The notes below the pieces were generated by a model that was not told where the DNA came from, made no database searches, and was given only the letters and a program-made list of their open reading frames with translations. This document shows, piece after piece, positions 16,348-24,129 of a stretch of 31,375 nt of DNA; the stretch's first letter is position 1; each line of letters starts with the position of its first letter. The stretch spans positions 1 to 31,375 of the forward strand of contig DASTTY010000060.1 of NCBI GenBank assembly GCA_035759925.1. The letters run 5' to 3'. The stretch is from RHKX01 sp035759925. Lineage in GTDB: Bacteria; Actinomycetota; Thermoleophilia; Solirubrobacterales; 70-9. The translations under genes were made by a program, and so were the position numbers.

Positions 16348-18030
16348 CTAGTCGGACTCGCGCCAGGCGGGCAGTGTCGCCCGGACCAGGGTCCCGCCGC
16401 CGTCGCGACCCTCGATCGAGAGCTCCCCTCCGGCGAGCTCGACCCGCTCCCGCATCCCGGTCAGGCCGAACCCGCGGCTGACGCCCGAGAGGTCGAACCC
16501 GGTGCCGTCGTCCTCGACTCGGATCACGACGACGCCGTCGCGCTCCTCGATCGCGACCCGGGCGCGGGTTGCATCGGCATGCTTGATCGCGTTGGTCAGG
16601 CCCTCCTGGACGAGCCGGTAGATCGTCGATTCGAGCTCGGGCGTGTGCCGGCGACGCGCGTCACCGCGCTCGAAGGCGAGGTCGATGTCGGCCTCGAAGC
16701 GGAGCTCCGAGCGCGTCGCAAGCCGGTCCATCAGGGCTTCGATCGCCGCCTCGATGCCGAGCTGATCGAGCGCCGCCGGACGGAGCTCGGCGATCAGGCC
16801 CTGGAGGCCGCTGACGGTCCGCTCGACCTGCTCGTTGGCGATCGCGAGGAACTCGCGCGCATCCTCGAGCGTCTCGGCCCGCGCCGCGTGCTCCTGCATG
16901 ATCCGCAGCGCGCCGAGCTCCTGCAGCGTCTCGTCGTGGAGCTCGCGGGCCCAGCGCCCGCGCTCGCGCTCCGAGGAGGCGATCGCGAGCTTCGCCTTCT
17001 CGTCCTCGATGGCATGCGCAGCCGAGATCGCATTGGCGGCACTGGTCGCGAACGACTCGAGGGTGAGCTGCTGGTCGGCCGTGAAGCTCGTCTCGGGCCC
17101 GATGTGATCGACGATGAGGAGCACGCCGACGCCCTGACCCCGCGCCCGCAGCGGCACGGCCAGCCCGCTGGAGCCTTCGATGCCGAGCTCCTCCAGCGAC
17201 TGCGCAGCCGCCGGGCCGATCCGCTGGCTCGCTTCCATCCCGATGAAGTCCGCTGTCCCCGACCCGGGGCCGACGCCGCGGCCGATCGACCGCGACCCGC
17301 GCTCCCCCGCCGCCCCGCGGACGACGAGCTGCGGGCCCTCCTGGAGGAGGACGTACCCGGAACGAGCCTTCATCAGCGCCCGGGCCCGTTTCGTGACGAG
17401 CTCGAGGACGCGCTCGAGGTCCGACTCGCCACCGAGCTCGCGGCTCAGCGAAGCCGTCGCCTGGAGTCCCTGGACGAGGCGCTCGAGGTCGGCGCGCCCG
17501 CGCTGAAGCTCCTCGTGGGTGCGGGCGTTGTTGATCGCGACCGCGCTCCACTCGGCGAGGACGACCAGGAGCCGCTCGTCCGACTCGCTGAAGCTCGCGC
17601 CGCCCTGTTTCTCGGTCAGGTAGATGTTTCCGTAGACCTCACCACGGACGCTGATCGGCGCGCCGACGAACGTCGTCATCTCCGGATGGCCGGCCGGGAA
17701 GCCGTAGGAGCGGGGGTGGTCGCCGATCCGCTCGAGGCGGAGCGGGCGCGGGTCGCTGATCAGCTCGCCGAGGATCCCGTAGCCCCGCGGCAGCGGCCCG
17801 ATCCGGCGCCGCGTCTCCTCGTCGATCCCCGAGTAGAGGAAGCGCTTCAGCCGGGTCTTCTGCTCGTCGAGGACGCCGAGCGCCGCGAAGCTGGCGCCGG
17901 TCAGCTCCCGGGCCGCCTCGAGGACCTGAGAGAGGACCGCGTCGAGGTCGAGTTCGGAGACGAGGCGGCGGCCGACGTCGAGGAGCCGCTCGAGCTCCGC
18001 CGGCTCGAGCTCCCTGGCCTCCGGGCTCAT
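16348..18030 (-). CDS. GAF-GAF histidine kinase, DosS/DevS-like, probable heme sensor
   Basis: 560 aa: GAF 1 (about 27-170), GAF 2 (about 200-345), HisKA_3 with phospho-acceptor His365 in WARELHDETLQELG, and an HATPase domain with EGLTNAIKHAD (N480), EDDGTGFD and GFGLTGMRERV. GAF 1 contains FPAGHPEM and EVYGNIYLTEK. His115 and Tyr137 are 22 residues apart, matching the proximal heme His149 and distal Tyr171 of M. tuberculosis DosS. No membrane segment, so cytosolic. ATG at 18028-18030 is chosen; an 85-codon upstream extension lacks homology and crosses the USP promoter. Divergent to the USP gene, with the NarL regulator nearby. Confidence 0.9.
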   Translation of the reverse strand: MSPEARELEPAELERLLDVGRRLVSELDLDAVLSQVLEAARELTGASFAALGVLDEQKTRLKRFLYSGIDEETRRRIGPLPRGYGILGELISDPRPLRLERIGDHPRSYGFPAGHPEMTTFVGAPISVRGEVYGNIYLTEKQGGASFSESDERLLVVLAEWSAVAINNARTHEELQRGRADLERLVQGLQATASLSRELGGESDLERVLELVTKRARALMKARSGYVLLQEGPQLVVRGAAGERGSRSIGRGVGPGSGTADFIGMEASQRIGPAAAQSLEELGIEGSSGLAVPLRARGQGVGVLLIVDHIGPETSFTADQQLTLESFATSAANAISAAHAIEDEKAKLAIASSERERGRWARELHDETLQELGALRIMQEHAARAETLEDAREFLAIANEQVERTVSGLQGLIAELRPAALDQLGIEAAIEALMDRLATRSELRFEADIDLAFERGDARRRHTPELESTIYRLVQEGLTNAIKHADATRARVAIEERDGVVVIRVEDDGTGFDLSGVSRGFGLTGMRERVELAGGELSIEGRDGGGTLVRATLPAWRESD

Positions 18031-18128
18031 CGGCCGATCCCGATCCTCGGGCCGGGCAGCGGCCGCTCGGGGTTGACTACCGAGCCGGTTCGCAAGTCCG
18101 CCCGGATGCTCGACCCCCGTACCCGGCC

Positions 18129-18134
18129 TAGATT
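18129..18134 (+). promoter_or_regulatory. Leaderless-type -10 box of the USP gene
   Basis: TAGATT followed by 7 nt and the GTG at 18142. It favours that start over an in-frame ATG at 18106, which would lie upstream of the box. No sequence close to the mycobacterial DosR box is visible. Confidence 0.45.
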
Positions 18135-18141
18135 CGGGCAC

Positions 18142-19059
18142 GTGGAGCGCCAGGTACTCATCGGCTATCAGGATAGTCCCGAAGGCCGTGACGCATTGGC
18201 CCTGGGACGGCTGATCGCCGAAGTATGTGGCGGCACCCTGACGGTCGCAACGGTCTATCCGTGGCCGCGCGGCCTGATGACCCACGAGGACCTCTCGAAC
18301 GCGCTTGCGGTCGAGAGCTCCGGCACGTTCGAGACCGCTCGAGGCCTACTCCCGGGACTTGACGTCGACACCGTGCCGATTGCCGAGCAGTCGATCTCCA
18401 GCGCGCTCGGCAAGCTCGCCGAGGATCGTCACGCCACCGTGCTCGTGGTCGGCTCCTGCCACCGCGGCAAGGTCGGCGAGACGCTCCTCGGGAGCACCGG
18501 CGCCTCGCTGCTGCACGGCGCCCCCTGCGCGGTCATGGTCGCCCCGCGCGGCTTCGCCGACCGCGGCGAGCAGTCGATGCTGAAGATCGGAGTCGGCTTC
18601 GACGGCTCGCCGGAGGCCTGGGTCGCGCTCGAGACCGCGATCGCGCTCGCCGAGCGGACCCACGGCGAGGTCCTCGTGCTGAGCGCCGCCGACTATCCGA
18701 AGTACGGCTACGCGACGGTCTGGACCGTGATGACCGCGGGCGAGCTCGAGGACGCCGAGCGCAAGGAGATGCAGCGCACCCAGGAGCTGGCCCTCGGCCG
18801 GATCCCGCCCGCGGTCAAGTCCGAGGGGCGGCTGCTGACCGGATCCCCGGGCGCCCTGCTCGCCGAGGCCTCGGGCGAAGTCGACCTGATGATCGTCGGC
18901 TCGCGCGGGCACGGTCCGCTGCGGCGGACGCTGCTCGGCAGCACCTCGCGGGCGCTGATCTCATCGTCGCGCTCGCCGCTGCTCGTCGTCCCGCGCGGGA
19001 TTTCGATGGACCCGCTCGGGCTCCGCCGCGGCCGCGCCGACGCGCCGGCCACGGCTTAG
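18142..19059 (+). CDS. Tandem universal stress protein
   Basis: 305 aa with two UspA domains. Domain 1 (1-140) begins VERQVLIGYQDSPEGRDAL and ends with VVGSCHRGKVGETLLGST, a degenerate ATP-binding loop. Domain 2 (about 150-290) begins MLKIGVGFDGSPEAWVAL and has an intact ATP-binding signature GSRGHGPLRRTLLGST. In mycobacteria, two-domain USPs are prominent members of the DosR hypoxia regulon, and here the gene is divergent from a DosS-like kinase. The upstream part of the same long open frame (16330-18141) is a shadow of the kinase. Stops 12 nt from the convergent P450. Confidence 0.9.
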   Translation: MERQVLIGYQDSPEGRDALALGRLIAEVCGGTLTVATVYPWPRGLMTHEDLSNALAVESSGTFETARGLLPGLDVDTVPIAEQSISSALGKLAEDRHATVLVVGSCHRGKVGETLLGSTGASLLHGAPCAVMVAPRGFADRGEQSMLKIGVGFDGSPEAWVALETAIALAERTHGEVLVLSAADYPKYGYATVWTVMTAGELEDAERKEMQRTQELALGRIPPAVKSEGRLLTGSPGALLAEASGEVDLMIVGSRGHGPLRRTLLGSTSRALISSSRSPLLVVPRGISMDPLGLRRGRADAPATA

Positions 19060-19071
19060 GTCCGGCGTCGC

Positions 19072-20427
19072 TCAGCCGACCGCCGGCCGCTCGGCGCGGA
19101 TCCGCCCCCCGCGCGTCGGCGCGAAGGTGATCGCGCGGCGCGTCACCCCTTCGGGACGGGCTCCCGGGCGGGCACGAAGCCGCCGTGCCGCGAGGACGGC
19201 CCGAATCACGATCTTCATCTCGAAGACGGCGAAGCTCGCGCCCAGGCAGCGGCGGACGCCGCCGCCGAACGGGATCCACTCGTAGGTTCCCGGCGGATCG
19301 TCGAGGAAGCGCTCGGGCCGGTAGGCGAGCGGCGCCGGATAGAGGTCGGGACGGCGATGCAGCAGGTAGATCGACGGGGCGATGTTGACGCCCGCATCGA
19401 GCTCCCAGCCACCGATCTCCATCGGCCCCTGGAGGCGGCGGACGACCGCGGGGACCACCGGGCGCAGGCGCAGGGTCTCCTTGATCACGGCGTCGAGATA
19501 GTCGCCGTCGCCGGCCGCCTCGGCGGCGATCAGACGGTCGAGGACCGCCGGCTCGCGCGTCAGCCGCTCGAACGTCCAGGCGAGCGCCGTCGCGGTCGTC
19601 TCGTGCCCGGCGAGGAGCAGGGTCATCAGCTCGTCACGAAGCTCCGAATCGCAGAGCGGCCGACCGTCGGGGTCGCGGGCCGCCAGAAGCAGCGAGAAGA
19701 TGTCGTCGCCGGCGGCGCCGTCCGGGTCACGTCGGCGGGCGGCGATCTCCTCGTGGAGGAGGGCGTCGGCGCGCTCGCGCTGTGCGGCGAAGCGCCGCCA
19801 CGGGCTCAGGGTCCCGTTCCGGCCCGCCGTCAGCGCCATCGCCAGCACCCGCGGCCGGCTCGCGACCATGTCGAGCAGGCGCCGCAGCGGCCCGCCGATC
19901 CGCTCGCGGCGCTCGGCGTCGTCGAAGCCGAAGACGGCCCGCATGATCACCTCGAGGGTGATCGCCTGCATGCTCGGGAGCGAGGGGAACTCGCGGTCCG
20001 CCGGCCATGCGGCGATTCGCCGTTCGGCCACCTCTTCCATCATCGCCCCGTAGGCGCGCATCCGCTCACCGTGGAACGGCGGTAGGAGCAGGCGCCGGTG
20101 GCGGAGGTGCTCCTCGCCGTCGAGGAGGAGGACGGAGCCGGGGCCGAGCAACGGCGCCAGCGTTACGTTTCCCTCACCGGCGTAGAGCAGGGCCGGATCG
20201 CCGGTGAAGACCCGCTTGACCGCCTCCGGGTCCGCGGTGACGACGAGCTCGCGATCGGGCGTCGGGCGCAGCGTGAAGTAGTCGCCGCAGCTCTCCCGGC
20301 AGGCGTCGAGGAACCGCGTCGGCGTGAGCATGAAGCCGACGCTCATCATCGCCTTCGAGAGTGGCGGCCGCGGGGGCATCCCGCGCCGCGACCCGGTCGC
20401 CGGGGCAGTTGTGCCGGTAGCGGACAC
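19072..20427 (-). CDS. Cytochrome P450
   Basis: Heme monooxygenase of 451 aa. I-helix AGHETTAT (273-280), the ExxR pair in KETLRLRP (Glu317, Arg320), PERFLDDPP meander, and the heme loop FGGGVRRCLGASFA with Cys394 as thiolate ligand. LGPGSVLLLDGEEHLRHRRLLLPPFHG and the style of the I-helix resemble mycobacterial CYP135/CYP138-type enzymes, but the subfamily is a guess. No ferredoxin or reductase gene is adjacent, so electrons must come from elsewhere. GTG start at 20425-20427, 10 nt after a TAAGCT box; an internal ATG at codon 17 is possible. Confidence 0.94.
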   Translation of the reverse strand: MSATGTTAPATGSRRGMPPRPPLSKAMMSVGFMLTPTRFLDACRESCGDYFTLRPTPDRELVVTADPEAVKRVFTGDPALLYAGEGNVTLAPLLGPGSVLLLDGEEHLRHRRLLLPPFHGERMRAYGAMMEEVAERRIAAWPADREFPSLPSMQAITLEVIMRAVFGFDDAERRERIGGPLRRLLDMVASRPRVLAMALTAGRNGTLSPWRRFAAQRERADALLHEEIAARRRDPDGAAGDDIFSLLLAARDPDGRPLCDSELRDELMTLLLAGHETTATALAWTFERLTREPAVLDRLIAAEAAGDGDYLDAVIKETLRLRPVVPAVVRRLQGPMEIGGWELDAGVNIAPSIYLLHRRPDLYPAPLAYRPERFLDDPPGTYEWIPFGGGVRRCLGASFAVFEMKIVIRAVLAARRLRARPGARPEGVTRRAITFAPTRGGRIRAERPAVG

Positions 20428-20437
20428 CGCAGACGCG

Positions 20438-20443
20438 AGCTTA
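20438..20443 (-). promoter_or_regulatory. -10 box of the P450 gene
   Basis: Minus-strand TAAGCT, 10 nt before the GTG. It implies a 3-4 nt leader or none. Confidence 0.35.
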
Positions 20444-20477
20444 GATGGTCGCGGGCGGGCGCCGGCCGCGATCAGGG

Positions 20478-20792
20478 TCAGTCGTCGGCGCGGACCGCGA
20501 TCAGCATCTCGACGCCACCGAGCTGCAGGGTCAGCGAGCCATCCTCGTGCGCGATCGCGCCGCGGTAGACCTCGCGGTTGAGGCTGAGCGAGCCGGTCTC
20601 GCGGCCGGAGTCGAGGCGGATGAAGATCGCCTCGTGCTCGCTCGGCTCGCCCCCGGTCATCGAGTGGCCGGCGCGGAGGACGCCTCCGAACGTCGCGACG
20701 AGGTGCGGGCTCTCGCCGGCGGAGACGACGTGGACCTCGACGCGGCGCCCGACCAGGGCGAGCAGGGTCGAGAGGGCATCGTCGAAGGTCAC
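20478..20792 (-). CDS. Unknown 104-aa protein
   Basis: Product begins VTFDDALSTLLALVGRRVEVHV and ends GGVEMLIAVRADD. It is rich in predicted beta strands, with an Asp/Glu-rich surface; I recognise no family. GTG at 20790-20792 sits directly after GGGGGGAG, and no in-frame start lies close upstream. Longer open readings through this region are shadows of the GH114-like gene. It lies 25 nt downstream of the GH114-like stop and before the P450, all on the minus strand. Confidence 0.65.
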   Translation of the reverse strand: MTFDDALSTLLALVGRRVEVHVVSAGESPHLVATFGGVLRAGHSMTGGEPSEHEAIFIRLDSGRETGSLSLNREVYRGAIAHEDGSLTLQLGGVEMLIAVRADD

Positions 20793-20817
20793 CTCCCCCC
20801 TGATACCACCCTGCCGC

Positions 20818-21639
20818 TCAACAGGCGTCGTAGCGGTACCCGGCGCGGGCCGGCGTGCTGACCTGCCGGTCGCGGAGGACGACGGAGACCCGATCGCCGA
20901 TCGACTCGCAGGCTCGCCGGAAGTCGCGGCGCCGGTACTCGATCGCGAGGACCTCGTCGCCGTGGACGCGGCGGTAGCGGTTGCACTCGCGCCAGCGCCC
21001 GCACTCCTCGGCGATCGCGAAGTCGAATCCCGCGCGACGCGCCTCGGACCTCGTGATCCCGGCGGCGTTCTTCTGCGCGACGGCGAGGTCGCTCGCGTGG
21101 GAGTAACGCGCCAACAGCTTCGCGTAGGCGAGCGCATCCGCCTTGTCGAAGGGCACCTTCCGCTGCAGCGGCGTGCCGTTGAAGCGGGTCCAGGAGTCGA
21201 GATTGTCGAGCTCGACCGCCTCGAACCCGCCATCGGCACAGCCATCGATCATCTGCTCGACCCAGGCAGCCGCGCGGAGGCGCTTCCGCTTCGTGGCGAT
21301 GTCGATCAGGTACTCGCCGCCCCAGTGGGGATCGTCGCCGAGCCGCTTCAGGACGAGCCGGCGGGGCCAGTTCGAACGCTCGTCGGGGCGGTCGGTCCCG
21401 GGCTCGTTCGCCTGCGTCTGAAATGCGTTGACGTAACAGACCGAGTAGGCGGGATCGGCCGCCGCGCGGCCGCTGAACCAGTCCCGGGAAACGACCGAGA
21501 CCCCGGCGGGAAGCGGATAGTCTCCGCCGATCTGGTAGTCGAAGCCGGCATTCGGGGGCGGCGGCGCGTAGGCGCCGGCGGGCGACGGCGCCGCGAGAGC
21601 GAGCAGAGTCGCCCCGATCGCAAGCACCCGCCACGACAT
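20818..21639 (-). CDS. Secreted GH114-like (endo-alpha-1,4-polygalactosaminidase family) protein
   Basis: 273 aa with a signal peptide (MSWRVLAIGATLLALAAP, likely cleavage after AGA at about 23). The mature part matches the TIM-barrel family PF03537/GH114: FDYQIGGDYPLPAGVSVVSRD, VCYVNAFQTQ, GGEYLIDIA, the motif FEAVELDNLDSW (139-150) with candidate catalytic aspartates, QKNAAG, and FDFAIAEECGRW. Known GH114 enzymes cut galactosamine-containing polysaccharides; the real substrate here is unknown. It acts outside the membrane. A hairpin element occupies most of the gap upstream. Confidence 0.8.
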   Translation of the reverse strand: MSWRVLAIGATLLALAAPSPAGAYAPPPPNAGFDYQIGGDYPLPAGVSVVSRDWFSGRAAADPAYSVCYVNAFQTQANEPGTDRPDERSNWPRRLVLKRLGDDPHWGGEYLIDIATKRKRLRAAAWVEQMIDGCADGGFEAVELDNLDSWTRFNGTPLQRKVPFDKADALAYAKLLARYSHASDLAVAQKNAAGITRSEARRAGFDFAIAEECGRWRECNRYRRVHGDEVLAIEYRRRDFRRACESIGDRVSVVLRDRQVSTPARAGYRYDAC

Positions 21640-21654
21640 CGGCGCATCGTCGCA

Positions 21655-21829
21655 GGCTCAGAACCTGTCTCGGAATCCCGCGCGTCCGCCTGGCGAGTGC
21701 CGGAGGAGTGCCGATCGGGTGACGCAGCCGGCGTGGCGTGGCATAGCCACGCGAGTCGGCGAGGATCCCGAGCGGCACCCTCCGGCGCCGCCAGGCGGGC
21801 GTGGGGGGTTCTGAGGCGGGTTCTCAGGC
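21655..21829. repeat. Long hairpin element 2 (TetR-GH114 gap)
   Basis: The left arm (21655-21742) pairs with the right arm (21746-21829) around a 3-nt ATA loop; the tip is a perfect GCGTGGC/GCCACGC. The outer 41 bp align without gaps at 32 of 41. The right arm covers the TetR stop codon (21824-21826), and the left arm ends 16 nt before the GH114-like ATG. All eight transitions between arms give G-U pairs only on the plus strand. It shares GAATCC, GCGCGT and GCGTGGGGG-TTC blocks with element 1 at 11083-11247. Confidence 0.75.
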
Positions 21830-22414
21830 GCGGAGCCCGTCGAGGAGGGCCGTCATGCCCGCCACGGCGCGGTCGCGGGCGGCCGGCTGATCGTCGGCGC
21901 GGGCCAGCTGAAGCGCCGCCTCCATGAAGGCGCCGAGCACCATCAGGGCGACCTCGGGGACCGGCAGCGGCCGGAGCTGGCCGGCTTCCGCGGCCGCGTT
22001 CAGCGCCGCCTCGATCAGGCCGAGGCCGTGCTGCTGCTCGACCTCGTGCCAGCGTTCCCATCCGAGCACCGCGGGACCGTCGAGAAGGGTGATCCGCTGC
22101 AGGCTCGAATCGAGGCTGAGGTCGAGGAACTGGGCGGCGGCGGCGATCAGCGCGCCGAGCGGGTCGCCGTCGGCGAGCGTGGAGAGATCGAAGCCGGCGA
22201 CGATCTCGCCCTCGACCTGCTCGTGGACGGCCGCGAACAGGCCCGCCTTGCCGTCGAAGTGGTGATAGAGGGCCCCGCGCGTGACTCCGGCCGCGGCGAC
22301 GATCTCCTCGCTGCTCACGGCGTCATAGCCACGCGCTCCGAACAGGTCGCGGCCGGCGGCGACCAGCGCCGCCCGGGTGGCGGCCCGCCGCTCCGCCTGA
22401 GTCCGTCCGGTCAA
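21824..22414 (-). CDS. TetR-family regulator
   Basis: 196 aa. N-terminal helix-turn-helix (about 35-57): SSEEIVAAAGVTRGALYHHFDGKAGLF. The C-terminal ligand domain includes LDGPAVLGWERWHEVEQQHG. I choose TTG at 22412-22414, which has GGAGGAG 5 nt upstream and gives MTGRTQAERRAATRAAL. The longer ATG reading (22438) has no ribosome binding site, and its start codon would lie inside an operator palindrome. Divergent from the alpha/beta hydrolase; presumably represses both genes through the sites at 22435-22475. Ligand unknown. Confidence 0.88.
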   Translation of the reverse strand: MTGRTQAERRAATRAALVAAGRDLFGARGYDAVSSEEIVAAAGVTRGALYHHFDGKAGLFAAVHEQVEGEIVAGFDLSTLADGDPLGALIAAAAQFLDLSLDSSLQRITLLDGPAVLGWERWHEVEQQHGLGLIEAALNAAAEAGQLRPLPVPEVALMVLGAFMEAALQLARADDQPAARDRAVAGMTALLDGLRA

Positions 22415-22431
22415 GTCATCTCCTCCGCGAT

Positions 22432-22460
22432 TTGACATACAGACTGTCTGTATGTTAGAT
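22432..22460 (+). promoter_or_regulatory. Promoter of the alpha/beta hydrolase gene
   Basis: TTGACA (22432-22437), 17-bp spacer, TTAGAT (22455-22460). The first TetR-type palindrome fills the whole spacer, so binding would exclude RNA polymerase. Confidence 0.55.
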
Positions 22461-22475
22461 ACATCCTGATTGTAT
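22435..22475. promoter_or_regulatory. Two tandem TetR-type operators
   Basis: Site 1 (22435-22455) is a palindrome with perfect 10-bp arms ACATACAGAC/GTCTGTATGT around one base. Site 2 (22459-22475) keeps the core ATACA-N7-TGTAT. Both share ATACA-N7-TGTAT, and their centres are 22 bp apart, two helical turns, so two dimers would bind on the same face. Site 2 covers the likely transcription start of the hydrolase. Confidence 0.75.
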
Positions 22476-22527
22476 GCAACCTAGCCCCCGGGTCGGCGGG
22501 GGCGCGGCCCGAGAGGGGACGATTCGA

Positions 22528-23382
22528 ATGAGCAGCGACGGCGACGGATTCCGAGACGAGCGGGCGGTGCTGACGGCCGGGCCGATCCACTATCGCGAGG
22601 CCGGCAACGGCCAGGCGATCGTGTTCGTCCACGGCGCCCTCGCCAACGGCCGGCTCTGGACGGAAACGGCCTCGCGCCTGGCCGCCGGCCACCGCTGCAT
22701 CGTCCCCGACTGGCCGATGGGATCCCATTCGGAGGCGATGTATCCCGGCGCCGACGTCTCCCCCCGGGGCGTCTCCGCGACCATCGCCGATTTCCTCGCC
22801 GCGCTCGACCTAGACGACGTGACGCTCGTCGGCAACGACTCGGGCGGCGCCGTCTGCCAGATGCTCGTGACCGAGAGGCCGGAGCGGATCGGCCGGCTCG
22901 TCCTCACCAACTGCGACTGCTTCGACAAGTTCCCGCCGCTCGCCTTCAAGGGCATGGTCCTGACCGCACGGACGCCGGGCGGCTTCCGCCTCCTCGTCCA
23001 GGCGCTGCGAGTGCGGCGCATCCGCAGCTCGCCGCTCGCCTACGGGATGCTCACGGCCGGCGAGCCCGACGACGCGCTGCTCCGCTCGTTCATTGAGCCG
23101 GCGCTTCGGGACGCCGGCGTCCTTCGCGACGGTCGCGAGTTCGCCGCCGGCATGCGGCCGGCCGACACCCGGGCGGCGGCGGCGAAGCTGCCTGCGCTGA
23201 CGATCCCGGCGCTGATCGCATGGGGCGCCGAAGACCGGTTCTTCACGCTCGCCGACGGCCGTCGCCTCGCCGCGACGATCCCCGACTCGCGGATGGTCGA
23301 GATCGTGGACGCATCGACGTTCGTCTCGCTCGACAGGCCCGGCGAGCTCGCCGACGCGATCGCGGAATTCGTCAGCGCCTAG
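22528..23382 (+). CDS. Alpha/beta hydrolase-fold protein, catalytic His missing
   Basis: 284 aa. Oxyanion motif VFVHGALANG (32-41), nucleophile elbow VGNDSGG with Asp104 (an Asp nucleophile, as in haloalkane dehalogenases and epoxide hydrolases), acid residue in WGAEDRFF (Asp236). The C-terminal segment that should read D-A-G-H-F reads DASTFVSLDRPGELA, so the catalytic His is replaced by Thr264. ATG at 22528 has GAGAGGGGA 8 nt upstream; an in-frame ATG at 22474 lacks a ribosome site. It is controlled by the divergent TetR. Activity is doubtful or altered: perhaps a binding protein or half-reaction enzyme. Confidence 0.85.
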   Translation: MSSDGDGFRDERAVLTAGPIHYREAGNGQAIVFVHGALANGRLWTETASRLAAGHRCIVPDWPMGSHSEAMYPGADVSPRGVSATIADFLAALDLDDVTLVGNDSGGAVCQMLVTERPERIGRLVLTNCDCFDKFPPLAFKGMVLTARTPGGFRLLVQALRVRRIRSSPLAYGMLTAGEPDDALLRSFIEPALRDAGVLRDGREFAAGMRPADTRAAAAKLPALTIPALIAWGAEDRFFTLADGRRLAATIPDSRMVEIVDASTFVSLDRPGELADAIAEFVSA

Positions 23383-23394
23383 GCGAACGGGGCT

Positions 23395-24129
23395 TCAGCT
23401 CAGTCCGGCCGCGAGCGCGCGGGCGTTGCGGACCGCGAACGCCTCGCGGTCGTTGTTGAAGTAGACGAAGACCTCGGTACGAGAGCGCCAGGCGGCGATC
23501 CGGCGCCGCCAGGACTCGAGCTCGGACTTCGCGTAGTTGCCACGGCGGCCGCGGGCGCCGCGATTCATCCGCACGTAGGTCCAGTCGGCGGTCAGCTCGC
23601 GGGTCTGAAAGTCCTGCTCGGGATCGTCGGAGATCACCAGGGCCGCGCCGTGGGAGCGCAGCAGCTCGTAGACGTCGGGTACGAACCAGCTGCGGTCGCG
23701 GAACTCGAAGCAGTGGCGGCCGGGGTCCCTGGCGGTGATCGCGGTCAGCGCCGCGTCGAGGCGCTCGTCGTCACGCTTGAAGCTCGGCGGCAGCTGCCAG
23801 AGAACGACCCCGAGCTTGCCCGCGGCGCGCAGCGGTTCGATGCTCCCGAGGAAGCGTTCGACGTAGGTCTCGGGCTTCAGCAGACGCTTGACGTGAGTCA
23901 CATAACGACTCGCCTTGACCGCGAAGCGGAACCCGTCCGGCGTCTCCCTGACCCAGCCCTCGACGGCCGCCTTCGAGGGCAGCCGGTAGAAGGTGTTGTT
24001 GATCTCGACCGTGCCGAACTCGCGGGCGTAGGCGGCGAGCCATTCGCGCTGCGGCATCCCCGGCGGGTAGAGGACGCCCCGCCAGTCCTTGTATGCCCAA
24101 CCTGCGCAGCCGATCCGGACCGGTTTCAC
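23395..24129 (-). CDS. DUF72 (YecE-like) protein
   Basis: 244 aa of the DUF72 TIM-barrel family, function unknown. Seen: VRIGCAGWAYKDWRGVLYPPG at the N-terminus, EINNTFYRLPS (42-52), FRFAVKASRYVTHVKRL, LWQLPPSF, FEFRDRSWF, and VYFNNDREAFAVRNA near the end; all are family hallmarks. GTG start, overlapping the P-loop kinase stop by 4 nt. Convergent with the hydrolase, 12 nt apart. Confidence 0.9.
   Translation of the reverse strand: MKPVRIGCAGWAYKDWRGVLYPPGMPQREWLAAYAREFGTVEINNTFYRLPSKAAVEGWVRETPDGFRFAVKASRYVTHVKRLLKPETYVERFLGSIEPLRAAGKLGVVLWQLPPSFKRDDERLDAALTAITARDPGRHCFEFRDRSWFVPDVYELLRSHGAALVISDDPEQDFQTRELTADWTYVRMNRGARGRRGNYAKSELESWRRRIAAWRSRTEVFVYFNNDREAFAVRNARALAAGLS

Noticed and set aside
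16330..18141. Upstream 600 codons of the plus-strand frame that ends in the USP gene
   Set aside because: Lies exactly antisense to the histidine kinase; USP homology starts only at 18142.
18031..18141. DosR-type binding box in the kinase/USP divergent region
   Set aside because: Only scattered GACT/AGTC fragments; no 18-20 bp palindrome near GGGACT-AGTCCC.
20789..21778. 329-codon minus-strand frame over the GH114-like gene
   Set aside because: Arg-rich shadow; the frame at 20818-21639 has a signal peptide and family motifs.
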